64,000 bases of DNA from Streptomyces sp. Ncost-T10-10d (GCF_900091955.1 NZ_FMDF01000034.1:20954-84953); one strand, 5' to 3'. Shown: positions 8,889-18,322, counted from the first letter of the stretch. Notes: generated by a model not told the origin, from the sequence alone. A program made the numbers and translations.

Positions 8889-9907
8889 TCGTGACCAGGA
8901 CCATCACCAAACAGGCCGCCACCGGCGCACTGACCGGGCTCGCGCTCGGCGATGCACTGGGCTTCCCGACCGAGTTCAACAACGTGCCGTCGATCCTTGC
9001 CAAGTGCGGGCCGTGGCGTCAGATGCGACTGCCGAAGCCGGCGATCGTCACCGACGACACCCAGATGACGCTGGCCCTGGGGCGGGGCATCCGTACCGCC
9101 ATGGACCGCGGGCTGCTCACCCCGCTGCGGCTGGTCCGCCCGGTGCGCGAGGAGTTCGTCGACTGGTACCACTCGCCCGACAACAACCGCGCCCCCGGCC
9201 GCACCTGCATGACCGCCTGCCGCCTGCTCGACAGCGACCGGCTCTGGCAGGAGGCCAGCCAGACCGGCTCCAAGGGCTGCGGCGCCAATATGCGGGTCGC
9301 GCCGGTCGGGCTCGTGCCGGGGCTGAGCGAAGAACAGCGCTCCGGCGCCGCCCAGTTGCAGGCCGCCCTCACCCACGGCCACCCGACCGCCCTCGCCGCG
9401 TCCGACCTGATGGCCCGCGCGGTGTACCTGCTGGCGCAGGGAGCGGAGCCGATGGGTCTGATCGGGCAACTGCGCAGTTACGCGTACGAGAACAGCAGCC
9501 GCTACCTCACGCGCTGGCTCGGCGACCTCTGGCGGTACGCGGGCGACTCCTCCCCGGAGCTGTACATCCAGCGCGGCTGGGACGAATGCCTCACCGCGCT
9601 GGCCCGCGTCCAGGACGCCCTGCGCGACCCGTCCCCGGAGACCGACCCCTGCGAGACCACCGGCGACGGCTGGATCGCCGAGGAAGCCCTCGCCACTGCC
9701 CTGCACTGCTTCCTGCTCTTCCCCGAAGAACCCGTCACCGCGCTGCGCCGGGCCGCCTGCACCCGGGGCGACTCGGACTCCCTCGGCTGCCTGACCGGCG
9801 CTCTCGCCGGTGCGCACCTGGGGGCGGGGGCCTGGCCCAAGGAGTGGTCGGAACGGATCGAGTACCGGAGCGATCTGCTGTCGCTGGGGGCGCTCTGGGA
9901 CGCTTGA
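8885..9907 (+). CDS. ADP-ribosylglycohydrolase family protein
   Basis: DraG/ARH-type hydrolase expected to cleave ADP-ribose from proteins or other acceptors. The 340-aa product has GLALGDALGFPTEF at the N-terminus, DDTQMTLALG near residue 60 (metal-binding Asp pair) and a C-terminal GDSDSLGCLTGALAGAHLG segment, which place the two Mg-binding sites. The GTG start is inside the nrtR stop and preceded by GGAAGGA. Its place in an NrtR operon links ADP-ribose turnover to NAD status. Confidence 0.92.
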   Translation: MIVTRTITKQAATGALTGLALGDALGFPTEFNNVPSILAKCGPWRQMRLPKPAIVTDDTQMTLALGRGIRTAMDRGLLTPLRLVRPVREEFVDWYHSPDNNRAPGRTCMTACRLLDSDRLWQEASQTGSKGCGANMRVAPVGLVPGLSEEQRSGAAQLQAALTHGHPTALAASDLMARAVYLLAQGAEPMGLIGQLRSYAYENSSRYLTRWLGDLWRYAGDSSPELYIQRGWDECLTALARVQDALRDPSPETDPCETTGDGWIAEEALATALHCFLLFPEEPVTALRRAACTRGDSDSLGCLTGALAGAHLGAGAWPKEWSERIEYRSDLLSLGALWDA

Positions 9908-9910
9908 TCC

Positions 9911-10720
9911 ATGAGTACGGAAACGCACCTGCAAGAGGCCGGGCTGCCGGTCACGGACTTCGGCCCGGTGCTCGCCGAAGAGCGCGACCCGCTGGTGTTC
10001 GCCACGGTCTCCGGAGCGCATCTGTACGGGTTCCCGTCCAGGGACTCGGATGTGGACCTTCGGGGGGTCCATCTCCTGCCCGCGGACGAACTCCTCGGGC
10101 TGCGCAAGCCCGAGGAGACACGCTCGCGGATCTGGGACAGGGGCGGGGTCGAGATGGACCTGGTCACCCATGATCTGCGGAAGTTCGTGCGGTTGATGCT
10201 GAAACCGAACGGCTACGTGCTGGAACAGTTGCTGTCTCCGCTCGTTGTGCACACGAGTGAGCTGCACGCGGAACTGGTGGATCTGGCACCCGATGTGCTC
10301 ACCCGCAATCACGCGCACCACTACCGGGGCTTTGCCCGCACCCAGTGGCGGCTCTTCGAGAGGACGGGCGAACTGAAGCCGCTGCTGTACACGTTCCGGG
10401 CGCTGCTCACCGGTATCCATCTGATGCGCAGCGGTGAGGTGCGGGCGCATCTGCCGACGCTCCTCGGGGAGGTGGCCGCTCCGGCGTATCTGCCCGAGCT
10501 GATCGCCGCGAAGGGCGAGGCCGAGCACAAGGGAGCGGAGGACGCGGACGGCGCAGTGGTGTCCCGGGACGTCGGGATGCTGCACGGGGTGCTTGACGAG
10601 GCGCAGGCGGAATCCAGGCTTCCCGAGGTGGCCGGTGGGTTCGACGGGCTGCACGATCTCGTGGTGCGTGCGCGGTCGACGGGGTGGGCGTCGTTGTCCT
10701 CGAGCGCCGGACGGGCTTGA
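9911..10720 (+). CDS. RlaP-type nucleotidyltransferase (DNA polymerase beta superfamily)
   Basis: The N-terminal core SGAHLYGFPSRDSDVDLRG carries the GS/G...DxD arrangement of minimal nucleotidyltransferases. The long helical remainder (269 aa in total) fits the RlaP family (predicted nucleotidyltransferase DUF, sometimes linked to RNA repair). It starts 3 nt after the ADP-ribosylglycohydrolase stop, so it belongs to the NrtR operon. The substrate is unknown; a tRNA or nucleotide-adding role is only a family-level guess. The facing gene is a paralogue. Confidence 0.82.
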   Translation: MSTETHLQEAGLPVTDFGPVLAEERDPLVFATVSGAHLYGFPSRDSDVDLRGVHLLPADELLGLRKPEETRSRIWDRGGVEMDLVTHDLRKFVRLMLKPNGYVLEQLLSPLVVHTSELHAELVDLAPDVLTRNHAHHYRGFARTQWRLFERTGELKPLLYTFRALLTGIHLMRSGEVRAHLPTLLGEVAAPAYLPELIAAKGEAEHKGAEDADGAVVSRDVGMLHGVLDEAQAESRLPEVAGGFDGLHDLVVRARSTGWASLSSSAGRA

Positions 10721-10734
10721 ACGTCCGCCCGACC

Positions 10735-10780
10735 AGGGGTGAACGGTCCGCCCACCGGCGGGGGCGGGCCGTTCACCCCT
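10735..10780. terminator. Bidirectional terminator between two RlaP genes
   Basis: Near-perfect inverted repeat: AGGGGTGAACGG at 10735 pairs with CCGTTCACCCCT ending at 10780, extended by GC-rich pairs. It lies between converging genes ending at 10720 and 10773. Confidence 0.85.
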
Positions 10781-11477
10781 CGTCGGGCCGGAGAGCGGAC
10801 GACCGGCGGGTGCGGATCAGGAAGTCTTCCACGCGGGCCCGGTCCGGCCGTGGGGGGAGCGGGGAGCACCCGGCCGCCTCGTCGTTCTCCTCGGCCAGGC
10901 GGGTCATGCGGCGTTCGACCTCCGGCCACGGCACCTCGCCGCGCTTCACCGCCAGCAGCTCCTCCCGGGCCGGCCCCACCTCGATCACGAGCTCGCCCGT
11001 GCGCAGCAGATCCCGGCCGCTGGTCAGCAGCCGCAGCAGATGCATGGCGTGCTTCCAGCGCGGCGCCCCGTACTGCCGTACGTCCGCCTCCAGCTTCCTG
11101 TGCTGGCCCAACGCGTACCGGACGAAGGTCTGATGGGCCAGTCGCGACAGGAACGCCCCGCGCAGGGAAAGGAGTTCACGGCCCACCGTGTCGACGTGTT
11201 CCACCAGCGGCGAGTGCAGGCACTCCAGCACATTGGGGTTGGCCCGCAGGGCCAGCTCGCAGAAGCGTTCCAGCTCCCAGGAGAACTGCTCCTTCGCCGG
11301 GCCGTCGACATGCGTCGGTGGCTTGTCGAACCGCCAGAACAGCGGGGTCGGCGCGAGGAAGACGCCGCGCCGGTCGGTGTCGCTGCCGTCCGTGGCGAGC
11401 CCGAAGGCGCGTGAGCCCATCACGCAGGAGTAGACCGTGTGGTCGCGTACGAGAGCCTCGGAGTCAGGGGTGATCAT
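10773..11477 (-). CDS. Second RlaP-type nucleotidyltransferase
   Basis: A 234-aa paralogue of the facing gene. The catalytic region VMGSRAFGLATDGSDTDRRG keeps the GS and DxD positions, and the later segment NPNVLECLHSPLV matches NGYVLEQLLSPLV of the neighbour. It reads toward the NrtR operon and shares its terminator, so it has its own promoter. Function unknown beyond the superfamily. Start ATG 11477 gives a good family N-terminus; no strong Shine-Dalgarno is visible. Confidence 0.83.
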   Translation of the reverse strand: MITPDSEALVRDHTVYSCVMGSRAFGLATDGSDTDRRGVFLAPTPLFWRFDKPPTHVDGPAKEQFSWELERFCELALRANPNVLECLHSPLVEHVDTVGRELLSLRGAFLSRLAHQTFVRYALGQHRKLEADVRQYGAPRWKHAMHLLRLLTSGRDLLRTGELVIEVGPAREELLAVKRGEVPWPEVERRMTRLAEENDEAAGCSPLPPRPDRARVEDFLIRTRRSSALRPDEG

Positions 11478-11542
11478 GCCGGCGAGGTTACGTGGGCGAA
11501 AACGTGTTGCACCGGAAGACCCTCGGTGTCACGATCACCACC

Positions 11543-11584
11543 ATGACGATGATCGGAAAGGCTCGCCGCGCCGCCCTCCGGTGA
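11543..11584 (+). CDS. Possible 13-aa upstream ORF
   Basis: ATG 11543 opens a 13-codon frame (MTMIGKARRAALR) ending in TGA 11582-11584. The TGA overlaps a GTG at 11581 that is in frame with the large gene downstream, forming GTGA. It could couple translation or be chance. No Shine-Dalgarno of note. Confidence 0.25.
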   Translation: MTMIGKARRAALR

Positions 11585-11589
11585 GCGCG

Positions 11590-14500
11590 ATGACGACACC
11601 TCCGTACCCCAGAGAAGAAGCAACCGCTCTGTACACCAGGTTCGAACACCTGCCGTACCCGGCCCGTATGCGGGCCATCGCCGAACACACCCGCTCCCTG
11701 GACGGCACCGCCTACCGCGCCGCGCACACGGCCCTGGACGCCGGGAATCCCGATGAACGCCGACTGGCGCTGTTCCTGGCCGTCGTCCGCCGCGACCTCG
11801 ACGCCGTCTCCCGGGCACTGGGCGATCCGCTGCTCAGACCGCGCGCCCTGGCCGCCGCGATCAGGCTTCCGGTCGACGAACAGACCCTGGCGGAGCTGGC
11901 GTTGGGTGATCTGAGGGACGTGCGTCATCACACGTACCGAATTCTCCGGCTGTCGGGCCGGTCCGCGCTCGCCGACCGGCTGCTCCCACAGGTCCACGAA
12001 CGCCACGGCGACGAGGACACGGCCCGACTGCTGCCCGCCTGCACGCCCGAAGCGGCCGAACAATGGCTGCCACGCCTGGTCCGGCTGCCGCTCGGCGTTC
12101 TGCACGCCCTCGCCCGGACCGCGCCGGCCGCGCTCGCCGCCCATCTCGCCGACCGGCTGCCCACGAAGAGCGCCGAACGGTCCGAACCCAGGGGACTGCG
12201 CGCACGCAGCAGGTACCTCGTGCCCCGTCTCTGCACCCGCGATCCGGCGGCCGGGATGCTGCTGCTCGACCGGGCCCCTCATCTGGTCACCGGCACGACG
12301 ATGGCCGCGCTGCTGTACGACCCCGCCGCCGTACTGGCCTCATTGCGGCGTACCGGCGCCGAACGCCTGCCCCTGCCCGCGGGGCTCTTGCCGCGGCGGG
12401 TGCTGAGCGCCCTCGCGGCCTGCACGCAGGAGGACATCGTCCTGCTCGCGACTGTCCTGCGCATCGAATCCCCCATGGGGCAGCGGCCCTTCGGGTCGTA
12501 CGTGGCGCCGCAGCCGCTGCTCGCTCTGCTGCCGCCGGAGCGACGGCGGCGAGCGGTCGAATCGAGGTCCGCCGACGGGCTCACCGCCTGGCGGGGCGAA
12601 CTCGGCGGCGTCGCCGCCCTCGCACCGGCCGACAGGGCCGAGATCGCCACACGCTGGCTGAACGGACGGGTCGGGCGCCGGACGTACGCGCGCAGCTTCG
12701 TCACGGCCCTGCTCCCGCTGCCCGACGGCGAGCCGCGGCTGCGGGAACTCGCCGCCGCGCACCGCCCGTTCGAACGGGCGGCCGCCTGGCCCGCGCTGCT
12801 GGACTGCGCCGCACTGCACGGCGATCCGCAGGAGTACGCGCGTGTCCTCACCTCCTGCGAACGGGCCTGGCACGATCAGGAGGAGGTGCGCCGCGCGGCC
12901 CTGGCCGCGGCCGGCGCCGCCCCGGAGGCGTTGCTGGACGCGGCACCGTACGCGGTTCTGCGGGACGCCGCGATGACCACGGTGCAGTCCCGTGATTCGA
13001 CGAGGGCGTCGCTCCTGGCCGCCGAGGAGTGGCTGCGGCGCACGGCGGTGAGCGCCGCCGGCAACGGTGACCTGGACCGGGCCGTCGCGGTCGTCGGTCT
13101 GCTGGTCCAGGTCCTCGCCGACCCGCGCGGCTCCGGAACCGTCCGGCCGCTGCCGTCGGGCAGGGACGTGGCCGTCCACATGTGGGAGCGCGGCGGCCCG
13201 TGGGCCGCGCGATCGCGCGTGCTGTTCGCGGCCCTGTTCGTACGTCATCTGCCGCACATCCCCGATCTGGACGAGGAGATCGGCCGGGTGGCACGGGACA
13301 TGTCGCAGGGAGAACAGGCCCGGCAGGCGACCGAACTGTGGCTCGCGGACCCGCTCACCCGGGAGCGACGCTGCGCCGAACTCCTCGCTGCCGTTCCCTC
13401 GTCGGTCGTCGCGCCGGTCGTCTGGCGAACGATCGCCCGTCGCCGGACAGACCTGCTCGACACGGTCATGGACTGGGGACTGCCACCCCACTGGGTGCCG
13501 CGAATGAGCCGGAGCGTCCTCGGACGCTGGCTGCCGCGTCAGCGTGCCGCACTCGATGCGCACCTGTCCCGTATCGCCGCCGACGACGAGGCGCCACTGC
13601 TGGAACGGACCGACGCCGCCGCCCTGATGGGGGAGACGGACGGCCTGCGCACGCTGGCCGGGACGGCGCCGCAGCCCGTTGCCGCGGCCGCCCTCACCGC
13701 GCTGGGGGAGCGCGCTGCCGACAGCGGCGGAGTACCGGCCCATCCCCGGACCCTGGACTTCCTGCTCGGACACGCCGGGAGAGGAGGGGTACGGGGGCGG
13801 GCCGCGATGACCGGTGTGCGGGCCCTGCTCGACACGGTGCCGGACGACGAGGCCGTCGCGCGGTTCAGCCGGGTCGTCCTGGATGTCACCGGGTCCGTCG
13901 GCAGCCGGAAGGCGGCCGTGCGCGGGCTGTCCGCGCTGTCCTCGCCGATGGCCTTCGCGGCCGTGCTGGCCGGATGGGACGTACCCGGTCAGCACCGTGA
14001 CGTGCACGCCACGATGGTCGGGGCGCTCGTGACCCGCATGGACGCTCCCGGTGTCGCCGAGCGGTTCACGGCGCAGCTTCACCATGAGGCGGTGCGTGAC
14101 CGGGTGATGGCGGCGCGGCCCGACCGGCCGTCGGCCGCCGACGCCCTGGGCAGGTTCCTCGCGCAGACGGTTGCCACGGGGGAGAAGGCGGCCGCGACGG
14201 CCGCCGCCCGCGCGCTCCTCGGCATGACGGGAACCGCCGCTGTCCGCGAAGTCGTCGCCGCCGCGGTGAGCGACAGCGGCCGCCCGAGCGGGGTCCGCGG
14301 TGACGCGGCGCGCCTGCTGTGCGCATGGGCCGGCACCCGGGAGGGGCGGTCGGCGCTGACGGGTGCGCTCGATGCGGTGGTGGGCCAGGTCCGTTCCGCG
14401 GGCGAGGGGGAGAGGCGGGACGCGCTGCTGGTCCTCGACTCGCTGACGCGGGAGTACGGGTCGCGCCCGGTTGCCGCCCTGGACGCCGTCACCGAGGCGC

Positions 14501-14919
14501 TCCGGGCTGCGGGGCTCGGCCGTACCGCGTCCGGAGTGGCGCTGTCGGCGGCTCTGGCGTCGCTGACCGAGGCGGACGAGGGGAGGGACGGTGCGACCGT
14601 CGAACGGTGGGACCGGTGGCTGGTTCTGGCAGGGGAGCGGCCAGGATCCCTCGATGCCATCCGGTACGAGTGGCGGGGGCCGCGGCCGGCGGTGCCGATC
14701 GCGGCGATCGGTACGGTGGTGGCCGCCCTGCGGGCGCGGGGATCGGCCGTTGCGGAACTGGCCGCGGTGGAGCTGGTGGCCCGGGCGGGCGGGACCACCC
14801 GGTGGGCGGATCCCTGGCCCGGCGAACTGGCCGCGCTGAGGGGCAGCGAACATCCGGACGTCGCGGAGGTGGCACTTCTGGCCGATGTCCGGCGGAGCAG
14901 TCCGGCGACCGCCGGTTGA
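11590..14919 (+). CDS. Large helical-repeat (HEAT-like) protein of unknown function
   Basis: A 1,109-aa protein rich in Ala, Leu and Arg. Repeated amphipathic helix pairs run through its length (for example ERRLALFLAVVRRDLDAVSR, and in the C-terminal third a series of RAAMTGVRALLDTVPDDEAV-like units), suggesting an alpha-solenoid. No signal peptide, membrane span or catalytic motif was found. GTG 11581 would add three residues; ATG 11590 is used by convention. It stands alone, with a strong hairpin downstream. Homologues of this size are common in Streptomyces as hypothetical proteins. A scaffolding role is only an inference. Confidence 0.85.
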   Translation: MTTPPYPREEATALYTRFEHLPYPARMRAIAEHTRSLDGTAYRAAHTALDAGNPDERRLALFLAVVRRDLDAVSRALGDPLLRPRALAAAIRLPVDEQTLAELALGDLRDVRHHTYRILRLSGRSALADRLLPQVHERHGDEDTARLLPACTPEAAEQWLPRLVRLPLGVLHALARTAPAALAAHLADRLPTKSAERSEPRGLRARSRYLVPRLCTRDPAAGMLLLDRAPHLVTGTTMAALLYDPAAVLASLRRTGAERLPLPAGLLPRRVLSALAACTQEDIVLLATVLRIESPMGQRPFGSYVAPQPLLALLPPERRRRAVESRSADGLTAWRGELGGVAALAPADRAEIATRWLNGRVGRRTYARSFVTALLPLPDGEPRLRELAAAHRPFERAAAWPALLDCAALHGDPQEYARVLTSCERAWHDQEEVRRAALAAAGAAPEALLDAAPYAVLRDAAMTTVQSRDSTRASLLAAEEWLRRTAVSAAGNGDLDRAVAVVGLLVQVLADPRGSGTVRPLPSGRDVAVHMWERGGPWAARSRVLFAALFVRHLPHIPDLDEEIGRVARDMSQGEQARQATELWLADPLTRERRCAELLAAVPSSVVAPVVWRTIARRRTDLLDTVMDWGLPPHWVPRMSRSVLGRWLPRQRAALDAHLSRIAADDEAPLLERTDAAALMGETDGLRTLAGTAPQPVAAAALTALGERAADSGGVPAHPRTLDFLLGHAGRGGVRGRAAMTGVRALLDTVPDDEAVARFSRVVLDVTGSVGSRKAAVRGLSALSSPMAFAAVLAGWDVPGQHRDVHATMVGALVTRMDAPGVAERFTAQLHHEAVRDRVMAARPDRPSAADALGRFLAQTVATGEKAAATAAARALLGMTGTAAVREVVAAAVSDSGRPSGVRGDAARLLCAWAGTREGRSALTGALDAVVGQVRSAGEGERRDALLVLDSLTREYGSRPVAALDAVTEALRAAGLGRTASGVALSAALASLTEADEGRDGATVERWDRWLVLAGERPGSLDAIRYEWRGPRPAVPIAAIGTVVAALRARGSAVAELAAVELVARAGGTTRWADPWPGELAALRGSEHPDVAEVALLADVRRSSPATAG

Positions 14920-15031
14920 CGGCGGCCCGGCCCCGCTCAAGTGGCAGAAGCCCGGGTTCTCATCGACATGGCCCGAGGGCGGCCCCGCGGGCCGTCACCG
15001 CGCAGAAAGAGCGGAAGGAAATGTGCCTTCG

Positions 15032-15096
15032 GAACGTCCCACGCGGCCGGAGGACTCCGCCGTGGTGGCGAAGCCCTCCGGCCGCGTGGGACGTTC
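15032..15096 (+). terminator. Long hairpin terminator
   Basis: Perfect 22-bp arms (15032-15053 and 15075-15096) around a 21-nt loop, in the 388-bp gap between the solenoid gene and aroH. The rest of the gap (14920-15307) shows no gene. Confidence 0.75.
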
Positions 15097-15307
15097 GCCG
15101 ATGAGCCCGACACGCACCGGCCGCACACGTTCCGGTGAACGCGGTGAGCACCGTGAACCCCGCGGTCCCGTCCGTGCACGTCACCGCCCCGTCTCACTGG
15201 GGGAGCACACCGGCCACCGGGCGCGCCTCCCCTCTAGGCTGATCGTGCAGAGAGATCACGCAGGCGGACAGCAGGCGCGACACGTACGAAAGAGCGAGGA
15301 GCACGAC

Positions 15308-15670
15308 GTGGCGGTACGAGCGGTCCGTGGAGCCGTCCAGCTGGATCAGGACGAGGCCGGACACATGGACGAGCGGGTCAGCGCCCTGCTCACCGCCGTC
15401 CTGGAGCGCAACAACCTCGTCGCGGACGATCTGATCAGCATCTGGTTCACGGCCACCCCCGATCTGCACAGCGACTTCCCGGCCGCCGCGGCACGCGGGA
15501 TCGGTATCGTCGACGTACCGCTGATCTGCGCCCAGGAACTGGACATCGTGGGGGCCATGCCCCGTGTGGTGCGCATCCTCGCGCATGTCGAGACGTACCT
15601 TCCCAAGTCCGAGATCGCGCACGTGTACCTCGGCGCCACCGCCGCCCTCCGCAAGGACATCGCCCAGTGA
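15308..15670 (+). CDS. aroH: Chorismate mutase, AroH class
   Basis: Rearranges chorismate to prephenate for Phe/Tyr synthesis. The 120-aa length and motifs (AVRAVRGAVQLDQD, SIWFTATPDLHSDFPAAAAR, and the arginine in PRVVRILAHVET) match the monofunctional AroH trimer family rather than the helical AroQ class. GTG 15308 has GAGGAG about 7 nt upstream. The stop overlaps the tyrA start (GTGA), coupling two consecutive steps of tyrosine synthesis. Confidence 0.93.
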   Translation: MAVRAVRGAVQLDQDEAGHMDERVSALLTAVLERNNLVADDLISIWFTATPDLHSDFPAAAARGIGIVDVPLICAQELDIVGAMPRVVRILAHVETYLPKSEIAHVYLGATAALRKDIAQ

Positions 15671-16752
15671 GAACCGCCCTCGTCATCGGAACGGGCCTCG
15701 TCGGCACTTCCGCAGCCCTCGCCCTGGCCGGGCGCGGCATCCATGTCCACCTCGTCGACCACGACCCCGAATCGGCCCGCACCGCGGCCGCGCTCGGCGC
15801 CGGTACGGACGAGGCACCCGAGGGCCGCGTCGACCTGGCGATCATCGCCGTGCCGCCCGCCCATGTGGCCTCGGTGCTGGCCACCGCCATGCGGGACGGC
15901 GTGGCCCGCGGCTACCTCGACGTCGCCAGTGTCAAGGGCGGCCCGCGCCGCGAGCTGGAGGCCCGCGGCGTCGACCTCACGCCGTACATCGGTACGCACC
16001 CCATGGCCGGCAAGGAGCGATCGGGCCCCCTCGCCGCCACCGCGGACCTCTTCGAGGGCCGCCCCTGGGTCCTCACCCCGACCCGTGACACCGACACCGA
16101 GGTCCTCAACCTCGCCCTGGAACTGGTCGCGCTCTGCCGCGCCGTACCGGTCGTCATGGACGCGGACGCGCACGACCGGGCCGTCGCCCTGGTCTCCCAT
16201 ACCCCGCAGCTGATCTCGTCGATGGTCGCCGCCCGCCTGGAGGAGGCCGACGAGACCGCCGTCCGCCTCTGCGGCCAGGGCATCAGGGATGTCACCCGGA
16301 TCGCCGCCTCCGACCCCCGGATGTGGGTGGAGATCCTCTCCGCCAACCCCGGCCCGGTCGCCGACGTGCTGGCCGGGGTCGCCGCCGATCTGGACGAGAC
16401 GGTACGGGCGCTGCGTGGTCTGCAGTCCGGTGACGACGACAAGCGCCGCGAGGGCACCGAAGGCATCGAGGACGTACTGCGCCGCGGCAACGCGGGCCGG
16501 GTCCGGGTGCCCGGCAAGCACGGGACGGCCCCCGCCTCCTACGAGATCGTGTCCGTGCTCATCAGTGACCGGCCGGGCGAACTGGCCGGGATCTTCGCCG
16601 ACGCCGGCCGGGCCGGGGTCAACGTCGAGGACGTCCGCATCGAGCACGCCACCGGGCAGCAGGCGGGCCTGGTCCAGCTGATGGTCGAGCCGAGCGCGGC
16701 CCCCGAACTGAGCGCGGCGCTGCGCGACCGGGGCTGGTCGCTGCGCCAGTAG
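15667..16752 (+). CDS. tyrA: Prephenate dehydrogenase
   Basis: Oxidative decarboxylation of prephenate to 4-hydroxyphenylpyruvate. Rossmann motif VIGTGLVGTSAALALAG at residues 5-21, catalytic-region IGTHPMAGKERSGP near 110, and a C-terminal ACT-like domain (ISDRPGELAGIFADAG) that could bind tyrosine for feedback control. 361 aa. Coupled to aroH by GTGA; cmk follows after ~135 nt. Confidence 0.93.
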   Translation: MRTALVIGTGLVGTSAALALAGRGIHVHLVDHDPESARTAAALGAGTDEAPEGRVDLAIIAVPPAHVASVLATAMRDGVARGYLDVASVKGGPRRELEARGVDLTPYIGTHPMAGKERSGPLAATADLFEGRPWVLTPTRDTDTEVLNLALELVALCRAVPVVMDADAHDRAVALVSHTPQLISSMVAARLEEADETAVRLCGQGIRDVTRIAASDPRMWVEILSANPGPVADVLAGVAADLDETVRALRGLQSGDDDKRREGTEGIEDVLRRGNAGRVRVPGKHGTAPASYEIVSVLISDRPGELAGIFADAGRAGVNVEDVRIEHATGQQAGLVQLMVEPSAAPELSAALRDRGWSLRQ

Positions 16753-16888
16753 GCCCGGGGCGGCGGGCCCGGGAGGCGGTTGTCCACAGGGGTGCAGAGG
16801 ACCGCTCCGACACTCGGTAACCTTGTGCGGGGCGGGTTCGCGCGTCCCCGTCCCGCCCACCCCGTGTACCAGGAAGGTGTCCACCACC

Positions 16889-17593
16889 GTGGAAACCGCA
16901 AGCGCCGCCGCCCGGACGGCCCCGGCCGCAGTGATCGTCGCCATCGACGGGCCCTCCGGCACCGGCAAGTCGAGCACGTCCAAGGCCGTCGCCGCCCAGC
17001 TCGGCCTGAGCTACCTGGACACCGGCGCCCAGTACCGGGCGATCACCTGGTGGATGCTGAACAACGGCATCGACGTGCAGGACGCGATGGAGGTGGCGAC
17101 CGCCGCCGCCAAGCCGGTCATCGTCTCCGGCACGGATCCGGCCGCTCCGACGATCACCGTCGACGGCGAGGACGCCTCGGGGCCGATCCGTACGCAGGAG
17201 GTCACCTCCCGGGTCAGCGCGGTCAGCGCGGTCCCCGAGGTGCGTGCGCGGATCACCGAGCTACAGCGTTCCATCGCCGCCGCCGCCGAGGGCGGCATAG
17301 TGGTCGAGGGTCGCGACATCGGCACCACGGTGCTGCCCGACGCCGACCTGAAGATCTTCCTCACCGCATCGCCGGAGGCGCGCGCAGCCCGCCGCAGCGG
17401 AGAGGTCAAGGGCTCCGATCTCGCCACCACCAAGGAGGCGCTGATCAAGCGGGACGCGGCCGATTCCGGCCGCAAGACCTCCCCGCTGGCCAAGGCGGAC
17501 GACGCCGTCGAGGTGGACACCACCGAGCTGACCCTCCCGCAGGTCATCGAGTGCGTCGTCACCCTCGTCGAGGAGAAGCGGGCCGGGAAGTGA
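16889..17593 (+). CDS. cmk: Cytidylate kinase
   Basis: Phosphorylates CMP/dCMP with ATP. P-loop IDGPSGTGKSS near residues 17-27, the CMP-binding EGRDIGTTVLPDADLKIFLT segment, and the terminal Cmk motif with RDAADSGRKTSPL. GTG 16889 is chosen because AGGAAGG (16871-16877) is 11 nt upstream; GTG 16877 overlaps that site. 234 aa. The stop overlaps the acyltransferase start (GTGA). Confidence 0.93.
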   Translation: METASAAARTAPAAVIVAIDGPSGTGKSSTSKAVAAQLGLSYLDTGAQYRAITWWMLNNGIDVQDAMEVATAAAKPVIVSGTDPAAPTITVDGEDASGPIRTQEVTSRVSAVSAVPEVRARITELQRSIAAAAEGGIVVEGRDIGTTVLPDADLKIFLTASPEARAARRSGEVKGSDLATTKEALIKRDAADSGRKTSPLAKADDAVEVDTTELTLPQVIECVVTLVEEKRAGK

Positions 17594-18255
17594 CCCAAGC
17601 CACGGGCTCGCCCACGCTGCGCGGCGCAGCGGTCGGGCGCGGGATCGGCATCGGGCTGATGTACGGGCTGTGGAAGCCCCGCGTCCTCGGTGCGTGGCGG
17701 GTTCCCGCCTCCGGACCCGTCATACTCGCGGTGAACCACTCACACAATATCGACGGTCCGATGCTGATGGGCACCGCGCCCCGGCCCGTCCACTTCCTGA
17801 TCAAGAAAGAGGCGTTCGTCGGCCCCCTCGACCCGTTCCTGCGCGGAATCGGTCAGCTGAAAGTGGACCGCACGACCGCCGACCGCACCGCCATCACCCA
17901 CGCCCTCGGCGTGCTGAAGGACGGCGGGGTGCTCGGGATCTTCCCCGAGGGCACCAGGGGCGAGGGCGACTTCGCCTCCCTGCGTGCCGGGCTCGCATAC
18001 TTCGCGGTACGCAGCGGGGCGCCGATCGTGCCCGTGGCCGTACTGGGAAGCACCGAGCGCCGCGGACGGTTGATATCGGCACTGCCGCCGTTGCGCAGCC
18101 GGGTCGACGTCGTCTTCGGTGATGCCTTCGACGCGCAAGAGGGGGCGCGCAGCAGTGGGCGGCGGACGCGCAAGGCGCTGGACGAGGCGACTGTACGGAT
18201 CCAGGGGCGGCTGACCGCCCACTTGGACGAGGCCAGACGTTTCACCGGGCGCTAG
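17590..18255 (+). CDS. Lysophospholipid acyltransferase family protein (PlsC-like)
   Basis: Likely 1-acylglycerol-3-phosphate O-acyltransferase or a relative acting at the inner membrane. The HX4D motif appears in NHSHNIDGP and the second motif as FPEGTRGEG. 221 aa, with a hydrophobic N-terminal segment. It is translationally coupled to cmk and followed by der, an arrangement conserved in actinobacteria (known from family context). The exact acyl acceptor cannot be read from sequence. Confidence 0.88.
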   Translation: MTQATGSPTLRGAAVGRGIGIGLMYGLWKPRVLGAWRVPASGPVILAVNHSHNIDGPMLMGTAPRPVHFLIKKEAFVGPLDPFLRGIGQLKVDRTTADRTAITHALGVLKDGGVLGIFPEGTRGEGDFASLRAGLAYFAVRSGAPIVPVAVLGSTERRGRLISALPPLRSRVDVVFGDAFDAQEGARSSGRRTRKALDEATVRIQGRLTAHLDEARRFTGR

Positions 18256-18322
18256 GTAAGACTTGAGTAGTGGGCCGCGTGGTCGTGGCCCATCGATGAT
18301 GATGCAAAGAGGAACGGACTTC

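Noticed and set aside
14941..15138. 65-codon frame between the solenoid gene and aroH
   Set aside because: Consists largely of the 22-bp hairpin arms and flanks; no conserved features.
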